Assembly: GCA_021173225.1 (NCBI GenBank)
Contig: JAJOLK010000012.1
Location: forward strand, 1-64,000
Direction: 5' to 3'
DNA length: 64,000 bases
Source of the DNA: Phycisphaerales bacterium PN19_bin_20
GTDB lineage: Bacteria; Planctomycetota; Phycisphaerae; Phycisphaerales; UBA1924
Shown: in pieces, positions 35,188 through 44,464 of the stretch
Position numbering within the stretch: the stretch's first letter is position 1
How the letters are laid out: every line of letters begins with the position of its first letter
Notes under the pieces: generated by a model
Seen by the model: only the letters and a program-made list of their open reading frames with translations
What the model was told of the DNA's origin: nothing
Database searches by the model: none
Translations under genes and position numbers: made by a program

Positions 35188-36144
35188 TTACCGAAGCCGC
35201 AGACCGCCGACCGACAGCGTCCGCAGCTTCGCGGACCTGCTCCGCGGGTTCTCGCCCCGCTCCACCTCGCCCGCCTCCACATGCCCTCGCGGCGTCTCGG
35301 TCGCTACGCCCTCAACACTCAACGCCCGAAATGCCTGCTTGACCGGCCGATCCTCCAGCGAGTGAAATGCGATCATCGAGATCCGAGCGCCCGCGACCAG
35401 CCAAGTCGCCTCACCGCGCGCCGCCAGCCGGGCCGCGTCGCCAACCGAGTCCAAGAACGCCTCAAGGTGCCCAAGCTCATCGTTGACGGCAATCCGCAGG
35501 CCCTGAAACGTCCGCGTTGCCGGGTCAATCGCCCCCGGCGCGTGCGGCGGCGGGTACTTGCCTCCGAGCGCCGACCGAACAAGCGCCGCAAGCTGTCCGG
35601 TGCTGACAATCGCACCGCGCCGGCGTTCCTCGATGATCCGCCGCGACACCAGCGCCGCGTGCCGTTCCTCGCCAAACTCGCGGATGATGCGAGTGAGGTC
35701 CGCCTCGCTGCTGCTGGCCACCAGCGCGGCGGCGGTCAGCGGGCCGGACGGATCAAGGCGCATGTCCAGCGGGCCGTCACGCATGAATGAGAGGCCCCGC
35801 GAAGCGTCATCAACCTGTGATGACGCGAACCCAAGGTCTGCCAGCACCATGTCAGCCCGCAGGCCAAGCTGTGCCAGCACACGCCCAAGCCCCGCAAAGC
35901 TCCCGTGATGCTCTAGCACCCGCGGAGATTGATCGAGCGCCCGCACGCTCGCCGCAGCGTGCGTGAGGTTTCCGGCGTCCACGTCGCAGAGCACCGCCGT
36001 CCCGCCAAGCCCCAGCGCCCGCGCAACAGCCCGCGCGTGCCCGCCGAGCCCGGCCGTCGCGTCTACAAAGACCTGCCCCGGCGCAGGGCGGAGGGCCGCG
36101 AGCACTTCGCTAACCAGCACCGGAATGTGTCCAAACGGCTCCAT
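35188..36144 (-). CDS. rsmH: 16S rRNA (cytosine(1402)-N4)-methyltransferase
   Basis: A 318-residue enzyme (MraW), ATG 36144 preferred to GTG 36165. Motifs: HIPVLVSEVLAAL, the SAM loop VFVDATAGLGGHARAVARAL, VLADLGFASSQVDDASRGLSFMRDGPLDMRLDPS, and the C-terminal ISMIAFHSLEDRPVKQAFR. It modifies the ribosomal P site. It opens the minus-strand division cluster, but mraZ, which normally precedes it, is absent: the next gene upstream is a divergent saccharopine-dehydrogenase-like gene. Confidence 0.96.
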   Translation of the reverse strand: MEPFGHIPVLVSEVLAALRPAPGQVFVDATAGLGGHARAVARALGLGGTAVLCDVDAGNLTHAAASVRALDQSPRVLEHHGSFAGLGRVLAQLGLRADMVLADLGFASSQVDDASRGLSFMRDGPLDMRLDPSGPLTAAALVASSSEADLTRIIREFGEERHAALVSRRIIEERRRGAIVSTGQLAALVRSALGGKYPPPHAPGAIDPATRTFQGLRIAVNDELGHLEAFLDSVGDAARLAARGEATWLVAGARISMIAFHSLEDRPVKQAFRALSVEGVATETPRGHVEAGEVERGENPRSRSAKLRTLSVGGLRLR

Positions 36145-36253
36145 ATTTTCCGCTTCATGCTTCACGCCGAGTTAAGAACAGATGCGCCGCGCCTCACCGC
36201 CGCGCCTCACCGCCGCGCCTGACCGCCGCCAGACCAGCACAATACACTCGCCC

Positions 36254-37432
36254 ATGCCCACAGTCACAGTCCTTGGCGGCGGAATGGTCGGCAGCGTCAT
36301 CGCCACCGACATCGCCCGCGACCCGCACCTTGCCGTCACCGTCGCCGACCACCGCCAGGACGCCCTTGACCGCTGCACCACCCGCGCCGCGCGCATGGGC
36401 GTCAAGCTCACCACTCAGCTCGCAAACCTCGCCGACCCAGCGCACGTTCGCGCATTGGCCGCAGAGAGCGATCTGGTCTGCGGCGCCATGGCCAGCGGCA
36501 TCGCGCTGGCCGCCATGCGTGCTGTCATTGAAGCAGGCCGCTCCTACTGCGACATCTCGTTCATGCCCGAAGACTTCACCCAGCTCCACGCCCTCGCCCT
36601 CAGCCGCGGCGTCACCGTCGTGCCCGACTGCGGCGTCGCGCCGGGTATGAGCCACATCCTCGCCGCCGCTGCCGCTGCAGAGCTGCACCGCTGCGAAGCC
36701 CTTGACATCTTTGTCGGCGGGCTCCCGACCGTCCGCACCTGGCCCTTTGAGTACAAGGCCGCGTTCAGCCCCGCTGATGTCATCGAGGAGTACACGCGCC
36801 CCGCACGACTCGTCGAAAACGCGCGCGTGGTCACGCGTGAGGCCCTCAGCGAGCCCGAGCTGATCAACCTCCCCGGCGTCGGCACGCTCGAAGCCTTCAA
36901 CACCGACGGCCTCCGCTCGCTGCTGCACACGCTCCCGCTAACGCGCCTGCGCGAGAAGACCCTCCGATACCCGGGGCACATTGAGCTGATGCGCGTGCTG
37001 CGTCACCTGGGCCTCATGGAGACCGCCGCGGTCGAAGTTGCCGACCAGCACGGGCACCCCGTGCACATCCGCCCAAGAGACCTGCTCGCCAAGCTCATGT
37101 TCCCGCACTGGGCGTACCGGCCCGGCGAGACCGACCTGACCGTCATGCGTGTCGAGGCCACGGGCACTGATAGCGCCGGCACACCCGCCAGAGTCACCTG
37201 GGACCTGCTCGACCACGCCCAAGCCGAGTCCGCCGCCACGCCGCACACCACCAGCATGGCCCGCACCACCGCGTTCCCCTGCGCCATCGTCGCACGGCTC
37301 ATGCTCGAAGGCCGCCTGCACGCTCCGGGCGTCAACCCACCTGAAAAGCTCCCGAGCTTCCCGGGCGTCCTCGACGCGCTGCTAACGCAACAGGCCGACC
37401 GCGGCGTCATCTATCGCAAGACCGCGAGCTGA
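36254..37432 (+). CDS. Saccharopine dehydrogenase-family protein
   Basis: A 392-residue NAD(P)-binding enzyme from ATG 36254. The Rossmann motif VTVLGGGMVGSVIATDIARD opens it, and CDISFMPEDF, VPDCGVAPGMSHILA and FEYKAAFSPADVIEEYTRPARLVENARVV are typical of the lysine 6-dehydrogenase / saccharopine dehydrogenase group. It probably oxidises a secondary amine of lysine metabolism or a polyamine-like compound. It is divergent from rsmH. Confidence 0.88.
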   Translation: MPTVTVLGGGMVGSVIATDIARDPHLAVTVADHRQDALDRCTTRAARMGVKLTTQLANLADPAHVRALAAESDLVCGAMASGIALAAMRAVIEAGRSYCDISFMPEDFTQLHALALSRGVTVVPDCGVAPGMSHILAAAAAAELHRCEALDIFVGGLPTVRTWPFEYKAAFSPADVIEEYTRPARLVENARVVTREALSEPELINLPGVGTLEAFNTDGLRSLLHTLPLTRLREKTLRYPGHIELMRVLRHLGLMETAAVEVADQHGHPVHIRPRDLLAKLMFPHWAYRPGETDLTVMRVEATGTDSAGTPARVTWDLLDHAQAESAATPHTTSMARTTAFPCAIVARLMLEGRLHAPGVNPPEKLPSFPGVLDALLTQQADRGVIYRKTAS

Positions 37433-37455
37433 CTGCTGCCTCTGCTCCTACCTTG

Positions 37456-37543
37456 CGTGGAACGGGTTTTCCAACCCGCCGCTTGCCCGTGGCGCGGGCT
37501 TCCAACCCGCCGCTTCCCCGTGGCGCGGGTTTTTCAACCCGCC
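37456..37543. repeat. Three consecutive copies of the GCGGGYTTCCAACCCGCC palindrome
   Basis: Tandem copies spaced about 28-30 bp, each GTGGCGCGGG-TTTCCAACCCGCC-GCTT or close to it. They lie between convergent genes and may form stem-loops in both transcripts. Confidence 0.75.
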
Positions 37544-37628
37544 TGCGTTGGTTCGCGTAGGGCAGGACTCCATCCTGCCCATTCCGCATTCCCCATTCCC
37601 ATCTCCCCACTTCCAAACACCGCTCCAC

Positions 37629-39590
37629 TTACTGCGGCGGCACGTAGTTCAGTGGTGCATCGGGCCCAAGCGGGATACCCAGTGCGTACCACAGCAGCAA
37701 GAACCCCGTCCACGCCACAGCGAACACCACCGAGTACGGCAGCATCAAGCTGATCAGCGACCCAAGCCCCGCCTTGGGCCGGTACCGCTGCAGCACCGCC
37801 AAAATGATCAGCAGGTAGCTGTTCAGCGGCGTGATGATGTTCACCACGCTGTCGCCGATCCGGTACGCCGCCGTCGTCAGCTCTGGGCTCATCCCCACCA
37901 TCATGAACATCGGGATGAAGATCGGTGCCAGCACCCCAAACTTGCTCAACATCCCCGAGATCGCAAAGTCACCCGCGATCACCAGCAGCACGAACAGCAC
38001 AATCAGCGCCACCACCGGCATGTCCGCGTCCACCAGCATTCGTCCGCCCGCGTACGCCAGCATCTGGTCAAGCCCGCTGTACGTGAAGTAGTTGACAAAC
38101 TGCCCCATGAAAAACGCGATGGTCAGCACCGGGATGATCAGCTCGACCCCGTGATAGATCGCCTTTACCACGTCCAACTGCGTCCGCAGCGTCCCCACCA
38201 CCCACCCGTATGCCATCCCGGGCAGCAAGAACATCAGGAAAATCAGCGGCACAATCACGTGTGACCACCGGTCACCAGGCCGCTCAAGCACCCGCGGCTT
38301 GCTCGTTGCCAACTGCTCGACCATCCACCCAGGCTCGCTGATCGCGTAGTTGCCCTGCGCATCGGGCGTTGAACCCACGCGCACCTCAGGCCGCTTCACC
38401 AGCAGCGTCCGCTGCGCCGGCACGTCGCCCGGCAACACCTCGCCGGTGTGCAGCTTGGCCCCAACCTCGCTGGGAATGTTCCCGCTCGCCAGCGTTGGCA
38501 TGCCCACCCCGTGCAGCGGCGCGCCCGGCAGCAGCACCATGGCCGCGAACGACCCCAGCACGCACGCCGCCACGAGCCCCGCCACCGCGAGCCCGCGCTT
38601 CTCGACGCGATTGAGGCTCATGTCGCTCACGGTCGCACCCGCCTGACCAGCACCCGCCTGACCAGCACCCGCTTCACCGGCACCCACTCCCGCCACGCTC
38701 ATCTGCCGGCGCAGCCGCGGCTCGATCAGCAGGTCTGTCACCACCCACCCCGCCAGCATCACCAGCACCGCCGAGCCCATCTTGAAGTACTGGTTGTGCA
38801 CCGCCTGCACCGAGGGGTACGCCGGATCGATGATGTGCGCGGCGTTGGTCGCCACCCCCGCCAAAAACCCGTCCGCCGCCGTTGGAAACAGGCCACCGCC
38901 AAAGCCGCCCGCCACGCCCGCAAACGCCGCCGCCAGCCCCGCTACAGGATGCCGACCCACCGCCAAGTACAGCGCCGCGGCCAGCGGCGGCAGCACGATG
39001 TACCCGGCGTCACTCGCCACCGAGCTGCTCGCCCCGATGAACACAATCACCGGCGTGAGCAGCGCCCGCGGCGTCAGCGTCGCCAAAAACCGCATCAGCG
39101 CGCTGAACAACCCAAACTTCTCCGCCAGACCGATCCCCAGCATCGCCACAAACACCAGCCCCAGCGCCGGCAACCCCGTGAAGTTCCGCACCATCGACGA
39201 GAGCATCCAGTACACGCCCTCGACTGTCACCAAACTCCGCGGCTCAATCGGCTTGCCCGTCTCCACCAGCGTCACCACCGGCCGCCCACGCTCATCCAGC
39301 TTTGGCACCAGCTTGGGCTTGCCGTCCGCCAGCATCACCGCACGCCCAGAATCGTCCAGCTTCTCGACCATCTCTAGCCGCGGCTGCACCGGCTGCACCT
39401 TCCAACCCGCCGCGCTGCCGATGCCCGAGACCATCACCACCAGCGCCGCCAAAATCGCGAACAAGATCGCCGGCTCGGGCAGCTTGTTGCCCAGCCACTC
39501 GATGTGGTCGAGCAGCCGAAAACCAGTCTTGGAAGGCGTCTGAGCGGCCTCGCGTGGGCCAGCATCCGGAGCAGTGGGGGGCGTCGCCAT
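37629..39590 (-). CDS. AbgT-family p-aminobenzoyl-glutamate transporter
   Basis: A 653-residue inner-membrane transporter, ATG 39590 (MATPPTAPDAG). About 11-13 helices can be seen. Family landmarks: LLDHIEWLGNKLPEPAILFAILAALVVMVSG at the start, a large periplasmic/cytoplasmic segment, and the second half with GAGPLG-like loops (MGQFVNYFTYSGL, FVLLVIAGDFAISGMLSKFGVLAPIFIPMFMMVGMSPELTTAAYRIGDSVVNIITPLNSYLLIILAVLQRYRP). AbgT proteins import p-aminobenzoyl-glutamate or export sulfonamides. A 15-bp repeat adds AGEAGAGQAGAGQ in the central linker. It is followed downstream by the GCGGG repeat cluster. Confidence 0.93.
   Translation of the reverse strand: MATPPTAPDAGPREAAQTPSKTGFRLLDHIEWLGNKLPEPAILFAILAALVVMVSGIGSAAGWKVQPVQPRLEMVEKLDDSGRAVMLADGKPKLVPKLDERGRPVVTLVETGKPIEPRSLVTVEGVYWMLSSMVRNFTGLPALGLVFVAMLGIGLAEKFGLFSALMRFLATLTPRALLTPVIVFIGASSSVASDAGYIVLPPLAAALYLAVGRHPVAGLAAAFAGVAGGFGGGLFPTAADGFLAGVATNAAHIIDPAYPSVQAVHNQYFKMGSAVLVMLAGWVVTDLLIEPRLRRQMSVAGVGAGEAGAGQAGAGQAGATVSDMSLNRVEKRGLAVAGLVAACVLGSFAAMVLLPGAPLHGVGMPTLASGNIPSEVGAKLHTGEVLPGDVPAQRTLLVKRPEVRVGSTPDAQGNYAISEPGWMVEQLATSKPRVLERPGDRWSHVIVPLIFLMFLLPGMAYGWVVGTLRTQLDVVKAIYHGVELIIPVLTIAFFMGQFVNYFTYSGLDQMLAYAGGRMLVDADMPVVALIVLFVLLVIAGDFAISGMLSKFGVLAPIFIPMFMMVGMSPELTTAAYRIGDSVVNIITPLNSYLLIILAVLQRYRPKAGLGSLISLMLPYSVVFAVAWTGFLLLWYALGIPLGPDAPLNYVPPQ
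38641..38685 (-). repeat. Three 15-bp tandem units inside the abgT gene
   Basis: Unit GCCTGACCAGCACCC (plus strand), encoding G-A-G-Q-A on the minus strand. Confidence 0.85.
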
Positions 39591-39636
39591 CGTGTTGGCT
39601 CTCTTGAGATTGGCCCGGCCCGTGCGCAGCAACCGC

Positions 39637-39734
39637 GAAACGGTCAAAGCCCAGTGTTCAAAGTCCGGTGTTCAAAGTTGAGTGGTCAAAGTCCTGTGTT
39701 CAAGGTCCAGTGGTCAAAGTCCAGTGTTCAAAGC
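39637..39734. repeat. Array of seven 14-bp units between rpoD and abgT
   Basis: Consensus CCAGTGTTCAAAGT; the TCAAAG core is kept in six of seven units while the first four bases drift. It starts 47 bp upstream of the abgT start codon. Confidence 0.85.
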
Positions 39735-39809
39735 CCAAGCCGGCCACCGCCGCGGGTGATCGCCCCGAACCGCCACCACTGTACCAAATGTACCAAAGAA
39801 ACGCCCGCT

Positions 39810-42131
39810 TTACAGCATGTCGGCTTCTTCAGGGTCCACGAACCCCGCCTCGAGCGCCGTGGTCCCCACCGGCCCCAGCGCCACCGCCGGCCGCCTCGGA
39901 CCGGTGTCGCGCGTCACCACCACCGGCGGCAGCTCGCGCGGCGCCGCGCCATCAAGGAACCCCATCAGCTTGCGCGACCGCACCGGGTGCTGCAGCTTGC
40001 GGATCGCCTTCGCCTCCACCTGCCGCACCCGCTCGCGCGTCACGCGGAAAATCTTGCCGACCTCCTCGAGCGTGTAGGTGTACCCGTCGCCGATCCCGTA
40101 CCGCAGCTTGATAATCTCGCGCTCGCGGTACGTCAGGCTCTTGAGCACCTGCTCGATGCGAAGTTTCAGCGACCCGTCGTTGGCCGCCTCTGCCGGGCCC
40201 GACGCGTGCTCGTCGGGCACAAAGTCACCGAAGCTCGCGTCGTCGGTCTCACCTACCGGGCGGTCCAGCGAGGCCGGCGGCCGCGCCGTCTTGAGCACGC
40301 GGTGCACCTCGCTGGGGGTCATCTTCGCCGCCTCGGCGATCTCCGCCACCGTCGGCTCAACGCCCGAGCGCTGGAACAGCTCCTTCTGCACCTGCCGCAG
40401 ACGGCTGGTCGTCTCGATCATGTGTACCGGCACCCTGATTGTCCGCGCGTGGTCGGCGATCGCCCGCGTGATCGCCTGGCGGATCCACCACGTCGCGTAC
40501 GTGCTGAACTTGTACCCGCGCTTGTACTCGTACTTGTCCACCGCCCGCATCAGCCCGGTGTTCCCCTCTTGGATGATGTCCAGGAAGCTCAGCCCGCGGT
40601 TGCGGTACTTCTTGGCGATCGAGACCACCAGCCGCAGGTTGCCGCCCGAAAGATCGCGCTTCGCCTGCTCGTACTCCCAAAACGCCGTGTCGATCACCTT
40701 GACAAGCTGCGCGAGCTCGCCGGGCGTGCTCAGCGTCAGGTCCATCAGCCCCCCAAGCTCGTCGTGCTTGGCCGCCACCTCGTCGGCGTCCATCACCGGC
40801 ACCCGCGCGACCCGCGCCACGCGCCCGCCGCCACCGACCATCCCCATCACACGCGAACTACCGGCAGCCCCGCCCGTAAGCCCCCCGCCAGCCCCACCAG
40901 CGCCGGCGCCGCTGGTCCTGCGCAGCTCGGCCTCAAGCTGCTTCATCTTCGCGCTCATCGCACGCAAGCGCCGCATCAGCGGGATGATCCGCCCCGTCCG
41001 CAGGCACAGCTCTTCAAGCAACACCGCGACGCGCTGCCGACGCGACCGCAGCCGCCGCGCCACGCCATCAAGAGCGCTGCCGTGCTCGCCAGTGCCGTTG
41101 TGGCCAGTGCCGTTGTGGCCAGTGCCGTTGTGGCCAGTGCCGTTGTGGCCAGCGCCGTTGTGGCCAGCGCCGCTGTATCCAATTCCGTTGTGGCCACTTC
41201 CGATATGGCCTAGACCGCTCTGCCCAGTTGAGTTGTGGCCAGTGCCGTACGCGCTCGCCAACTCAGCCCAGTCGCGCCGGTTCAGCGCCAGAAGTTGGTC
41301 CACCGTCGCCAGGTTGTAGGGGATCCGCGCCGTCAGCTTCTCGCGGTGCCGCTCGTCCAGCGTCGACAGCCGCATCGTCCGGTCAAACGGCAGCTGCCCC
41401 GCCTCAACCTGCCGCAACACCGCCACCGCCTGCGCGGCCACATAGTCGCTCTGCAAGCACCGCCGCCTGAAGATCATCCGCATCGTCTCGATCTTCTTCG
41501 CGAGCCTGATCTCCTCGTCACGCGCCAGCAGCGGGATCGTCCCCATCTGCGCGAGATACGTCCTGATCGGGTCGTCAGTCCGCGTCGCACCGGCGCTGGT
41601 TGCCGCCAGCTCCTCCGCCAGCTCACGCGCAATCGCCTCGTCATCCTCCTCGTCCAGCCCACCGCCCCCGCCCTCAACCAAGCCCCGCGCGCCTTGAGCG
41701 CCGGGCACTCCACGACCCACGCCCGCGCGCCCCGCCAAAGGCTTCAGCTCGGCCCGCGCCGCCCGCTTGCTCTGCCTGCTCGGTGCGAGCTTGTAGTTCC
41801 AGCTCATCGCGCACCAGCCGTCCTCGGTGGTCCGCTCGCCGCCCGGCACCGTCATCGCGCGGACCGGCCGGTCGTTGGGCCCGCTGAGCATCACCGGCTC
41901 GTCGCGCTCGTGCCCGCTAGCCCGCCGCTCACGAAACAGCCGCGCCCGATAGTCCATCTCGTCGATCAGCGACAGCCCAAGCCTGTCAATGTGGATCAGC
42001 AGCCCGTGCAGCGCATCGCCGTCCACCCAGTCATCCGGCAGCGCGTTGTTCAGCTCCTCATAACTGAGATAGCCCCGCACAAGGGCAGATTCAAGCAGCA
42101 ACTGGACGTTCGCGGGAAGGCTAATGGTCAA
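39810..42131 (-). CDS. rpoD: Primary (sigma-70/RpoD) RNA polymerase sigma factor
   Basis: A 773-residue housekeeping sigma factor. The start is probably TTG 42131, preceded by GGAG at 6 nt, because conserved region 1.1 ([22 protein letters not shown]) begins only 13 residues later. Region 1.2 is [30 protein letters not shown]. After a repeat-rich nonconserved insertion come region 2 ([61 protein letters not shown]), region 3 ([20 protein letters not shown]) and region 4 ([48 protein letters not shown]). It follows dnaG by ~310 nt. Confidence 0.95.
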   Translation of the reverse strand: MTISLPANVQLLLESALVRGYLSYEELNNALPDDWVDGDALHGLLIHIDRLGLSLIDEMDYRARLFRERRASGHERDEPVMLSGPNDRPVRAMTVPGGERTTEDGWCAMSWNYKLAPSRQSKRAARAELKPLAGRAGVGRGVPGAQGARGLVEGGGGGLDEEDDEAIARELAEELAATSAGATRTDDPIRTYLAQMGTIPLLARDEEIRLAKKIETMRMIFRRRCLQSDYVAAQAVAVLRQVEAGQLPFDRTMRLSTLDERHREKLTARIPYNLATVDQLLALNRRDWAELASAYGTGHNSTGQSGLGHIGSGHNGIGYSGAGHNGAGHNGTGHNGTGHNGTGHNGTGEHGSALDGVARRLRSRRQRVAVLLEELCLRTGRIIPLMRRLRAMSAKMKQLEAELRRTSGAGAGGAGGGLTGGAAGSSRVMGMVGGGGRVARVARVPVMDADEVAAKHDELGGLMDLTLSTPGELAQLVKVIDTAFWEYEQAKRDLSGGNLRLVVSIAKKYRNRGLSFLDIIQEGNTGLMRAVDKYEYKRGYKFSTYATWWIRQAITRAIADHARTIRVPVHMIETTSRLRQVQKELFQRSGVEPTVAEIAEAAKMTPSEVHRVLKTARPPASLDRPVGETDDASFGDFVPDEHASGPAEAANDGSLKLRIEQVLKSLTYREREIIKLRYGIGDGYTYTLEEVGKIFRVTRERVRQVEAKAIRKLQHPVRSRKLMGFLDGAAPRELPPVVVTRDTGPRRPAVALGPVGTTALEAGFVDPEEADML
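41092..41247 (-). repeat. Ten-plus 15-bp tandem units inside rpoD
   Basis: Consensus GTGCCGTTGTGGCCA (plus strand), encoding the pentapeptide G-[TAS]-G-H-N. The left-hand copies are identical; those on the right have diverged. Confidence 0.95.
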
Positions 42132-42441
42132 GCTCGTCTCCGGAGTGTCGTCTCGCCCAGGCCCAACCACGCTCAAACGCGCCACGCCACATCGCGCCCA
42201 CGCCACATCGCGCCCACGCCACGTCGCGCCCACGCCACATCGCACCAGGCCCCGCGGCCCACCATTCCGCACCCGCCGAACAACCGCCGCGGCCCGCGTG
42301 GCCAAACCCCGGCCCATAACAATGCCACGTCATTCGCCCGCGTCAAGTCCGATTCGTGCCCACCTGTCGGATACACCACGACCCGCCAACTTCCCCACAC
42401 CCGCTGCTTCGCGCCTACTTCCCGCCGCTCAACGCGCCGAA
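42132..42441. other. 310-bp intergenic region between dnaG and rpoD
   Basis: Contains four 16-bp tandem units at 42185-42248 and no gene. rpoD may have its own promoter here. Confidence 0.55.
42185..42248. repeat. Four 16-bp tandem units upstream of rpoD
   Basis: Unit CGCCACATCGCGCCCA, 54 bp upstream of the rpoD start. Confidence 0.85.
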
Positions 42442-44400
42442 TCACCCGCCGCGCCGCCCTTTCGCACGCTTGTACAGCTCCAGCCGCTCGCCAGGGTCCG
42501 TCGTCTCGCGCGCCGCTCGCAGCAGCCACTCGACCTCCGCCCTGATCAGCAGGTCCTGTAATCCCGCGCGGGACCGCGCCAGGTCATCTCCATACTGACG
42601 CTCCACCGCCGAGCACATCGCCGAAACCCTCAGCGGCATCTCACCATACTCAAGCTCCGCCATCAGTGACGCCCTCGACAGCGCCCGTCCGCCTTCTACA
42701 GCCCCATGCCCCGCCCCATCCCCCGCCCCACGCCCCGCCCCACGCCCCGCCCCACGCCGCGCCTCAACAAGCACCTCCGCGATCCGCCGAAAACCACCCG
42801 GCGCAAACCGCTCCGGCGCAAGCTCAGCCCACTGCGCGTCGTTCAGCTCTTCAACAAGCTGAGTCTCTGCCACCAGCAAGCACAGCGCGTGCTCCGCCGC
42901 CCCAGTTGGGACCAGCGCCACCGCGCCCGTCGGCCCGCCGCCCTCAACCCCAACTTCACCCCGCCCGTCATTGTCGCGCTCACCAAAGCCGCGCCGTTGC
43001 GCGGCGGCCCGCGCAATCGCCTGACGAACCACCACCTCATTCACACCCGCGATCTGCGCTATCCGCTGCACGGCCATCTGCTGGCTCACCGGCTTCATAC
43101 GCGCCAGCCCGAGCCCCGCCAGCCGCTCAAGCTCTTCCTCAATCGCCCGCCCGCGCGCCTGACCCCCAAGGTTGCGCAGGCTCTGGCTCAGCCGCGCAAA
43201 CCGATACTCCAGCGCCTCCACAGAGCGCTCAATTACCTGCGCCAGCACCGCCGCCCCGCCCTCGCGCTTCAGCAGCTCGTCAGGGTCCTTCGCGTCGGTG
43301 AGCCCCGCCAGCGTCGCGATCCGCACATCCAGCGGCGAGTCAAACAGCACCTCAATTGCGCGCTCCGCCGCCCGCTGCCCCGCCGCGTCGCCGTCAAACA
43401 GCAGCACGATCCGCCCCTCACCCGCACTCGCGCCACCACCCGCGCCGCCACCTGCGCCTGACGGCCCCAGCAGCCGCCCCAGCAGCCGCGCGCCCTCCAC
43501 CGTCAGGGCCGTCCCCAGCGTCGCCACCACGTTGCACACGCCCGCCTGGTGGCACGCGATCGCGTCCATATACCCCTCGACCACCACCGCCGTCCGCGTC
43601 GCCTTGATCGCCTCCGCCGCCTGCGGCAGCGCGTATAGCGTCTTGCCCTTGATAAACAGCGCCGACTCTGAACTGTTCAAGTACTTCGGCTCGTCGCTGT
43701 CACGCAGCCGCCGCGCGCCAAACGCCACCACACGCCCCGTTGTGTCCACGATCGGGAACATCAGCCGGTGCCGGAACCCGTCGTAAAAGCCCCCGCTCTC
43801 GCGGCTCTTCAGCAGCCCCGCGCCCGCAAAGTCGCCCCGCGCAAGCCCCTTGCGCTCCACCACCTGCAGCAGCCCGTCCCACCGGTCCGGCGCCGCCCCA
43901 AGCCCAAACCGCTCCACCATCGCCGCGCTCACGCCGCGCCTCTCAATCACCTCGCGCGCCGCCGCACCGTGCTCAGGATGCCTCAAAATCGTCCGGAAAA
44001 ACTCCCCCGCCGCGCGGTTCGCCCCCGCCAGCTGCTCACGCGAAACCCCAGCGTCATGCTCCACAAACTCGCCACCGCTGCCACCACCAAAGCCCCCGCG
44101 CGCCTTCCACGGCGTCAGCTTGATCCCCGCCCGATCCGCCAGAAACGTCATCGCCTCCGGGAACGTCATCTTGTGGTACTCGGTCATGAACGCCAGCGCA
44201 TCGCCCCCCGCGCCGCAGGAAAAACACTTGTAGATCTGCTTGCGCGCGCTCACCGTCATCGAAGGGCTCCGGTCGCTGTGAAACGGGCACAGCCCGACCA
44301 TCTCGGCGCCCTTCTTCTTCAGCGCAAGCTGCTCGCCGATCAAGCGCACGATGTCCGTCGCCTCAAGCACCCGCGCAATGTCGCCGTTCGCGTCCGCCAC
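42442..44400 (-). CDS. dnaG: DNA primase DnaG
   Basis: A 652-residue replication primase. The GTG start at 44400 has AAGGA spaced 6 nt and begins VADANGDIARVLEATDIV. The zinc-binding domain shows CPFHSDRSPSMTVSARKQIYKCFSCGAGGDALAFMTEY (CHC2 type: Cys-His...Cys-Cys). The TOPRIM core has VVVEGYMDAIACHQAGVCNVVATLGTAL (with the Glu), VLLFDGDAAGQRAAERA and DAKDPDELL. The C-terminal helicase-binding domain holds 12-bp repeats (RGAG). It starts a dnaG-rpoD pair, like the macromolecular-synthesis operon, but rpsU is missing and acylphosphatase is divergent upstream. Confidence 0.96.
   Translation of the reverse strand: MADANGDIARVLEATDIVRLIGEQLALKKKGAEMVGLCPFHSDRSPSMTVSARKQIYKCFSCGAGGDALAFMTEYHKMTFPEAMTFLADRAGIKLTPWKARGGFGGGSGGEFVEHDAGVSREQLAGANRAAGEFFRTILRHPEHGAAAREVIERRGVSAAMVERFGLGAAPDRWDGLLQVVERKGLARGDFAGAGLLKSRESGGFYDGFRHRLMFPIVDTTGRVVAFGARRLRDSDEPKYLNSSESALFIKGKTLYALPQAAEAIKATRTAVVVEGYMDAIACHQAGVCNVVATLGTALTVEGARLLGRLLGPSGAGGGAGGGASAGEGRIVLLFDGDAAGQRAAERAIEVLFDSPLDVRIATLAGLTDAKDPDELLKREGGAAVLAQVIERSVEALEYRFARLSQSLRNLGGQARGRAIEEELERLAGLGLARMKPVSQQMAVQRIAQIAGVNEVVVRQAIARAAAQRRGFGERDNDGRGEVGVEGGGPTGAVALVPTGAAEHALCLLVAETQLVEELNDAQWAELAPERFAPGGFRRIAEVLVEARRGAGRGAGRGAGDGAGHGAVEGGRALSRASLMAELEYGEMPLRVSAMCSAVERQYGDDLARSRAGLQDLLIRAEVEWLLRAARETTDPGERLELYKRAKGRRGG
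42701..42760 (-). repeat. Five 12-bp tandem units inside dnaG
   Basis: Unit GCCCCACGCCCC (plus strand), encoding G-R-G-A in the C-terminal domain. Confidence 0.85.
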
Positions 44401-44464
44401 GATGCATCCTTGGCGCTCCGCGCTGCCCCCACGCGCCTGCCGCACACCCCTCTACGCTCACCGC

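Noticed and set aside
39504-41213. 569-residue open frame antisense to rpoD and abgT
   Set aside because: Same high-GC shadow effect; the [10 protein letters not shown] run is the opposite strand of the GTGHN repeat.
37456-42248. Possible CRISPR arrays in the repeat regions
   Set aside because: The units are contiguous with no unique spacers, unit lengths are 11-30 bp, and there are no cas genes.
44351-44464. N-terminal extension of acylphosphatase
   Set aside because: Overlaps dnaG in antisense and adds 38 unconserved residues; GTG 44465 gives the usual 95-residue enzyme.
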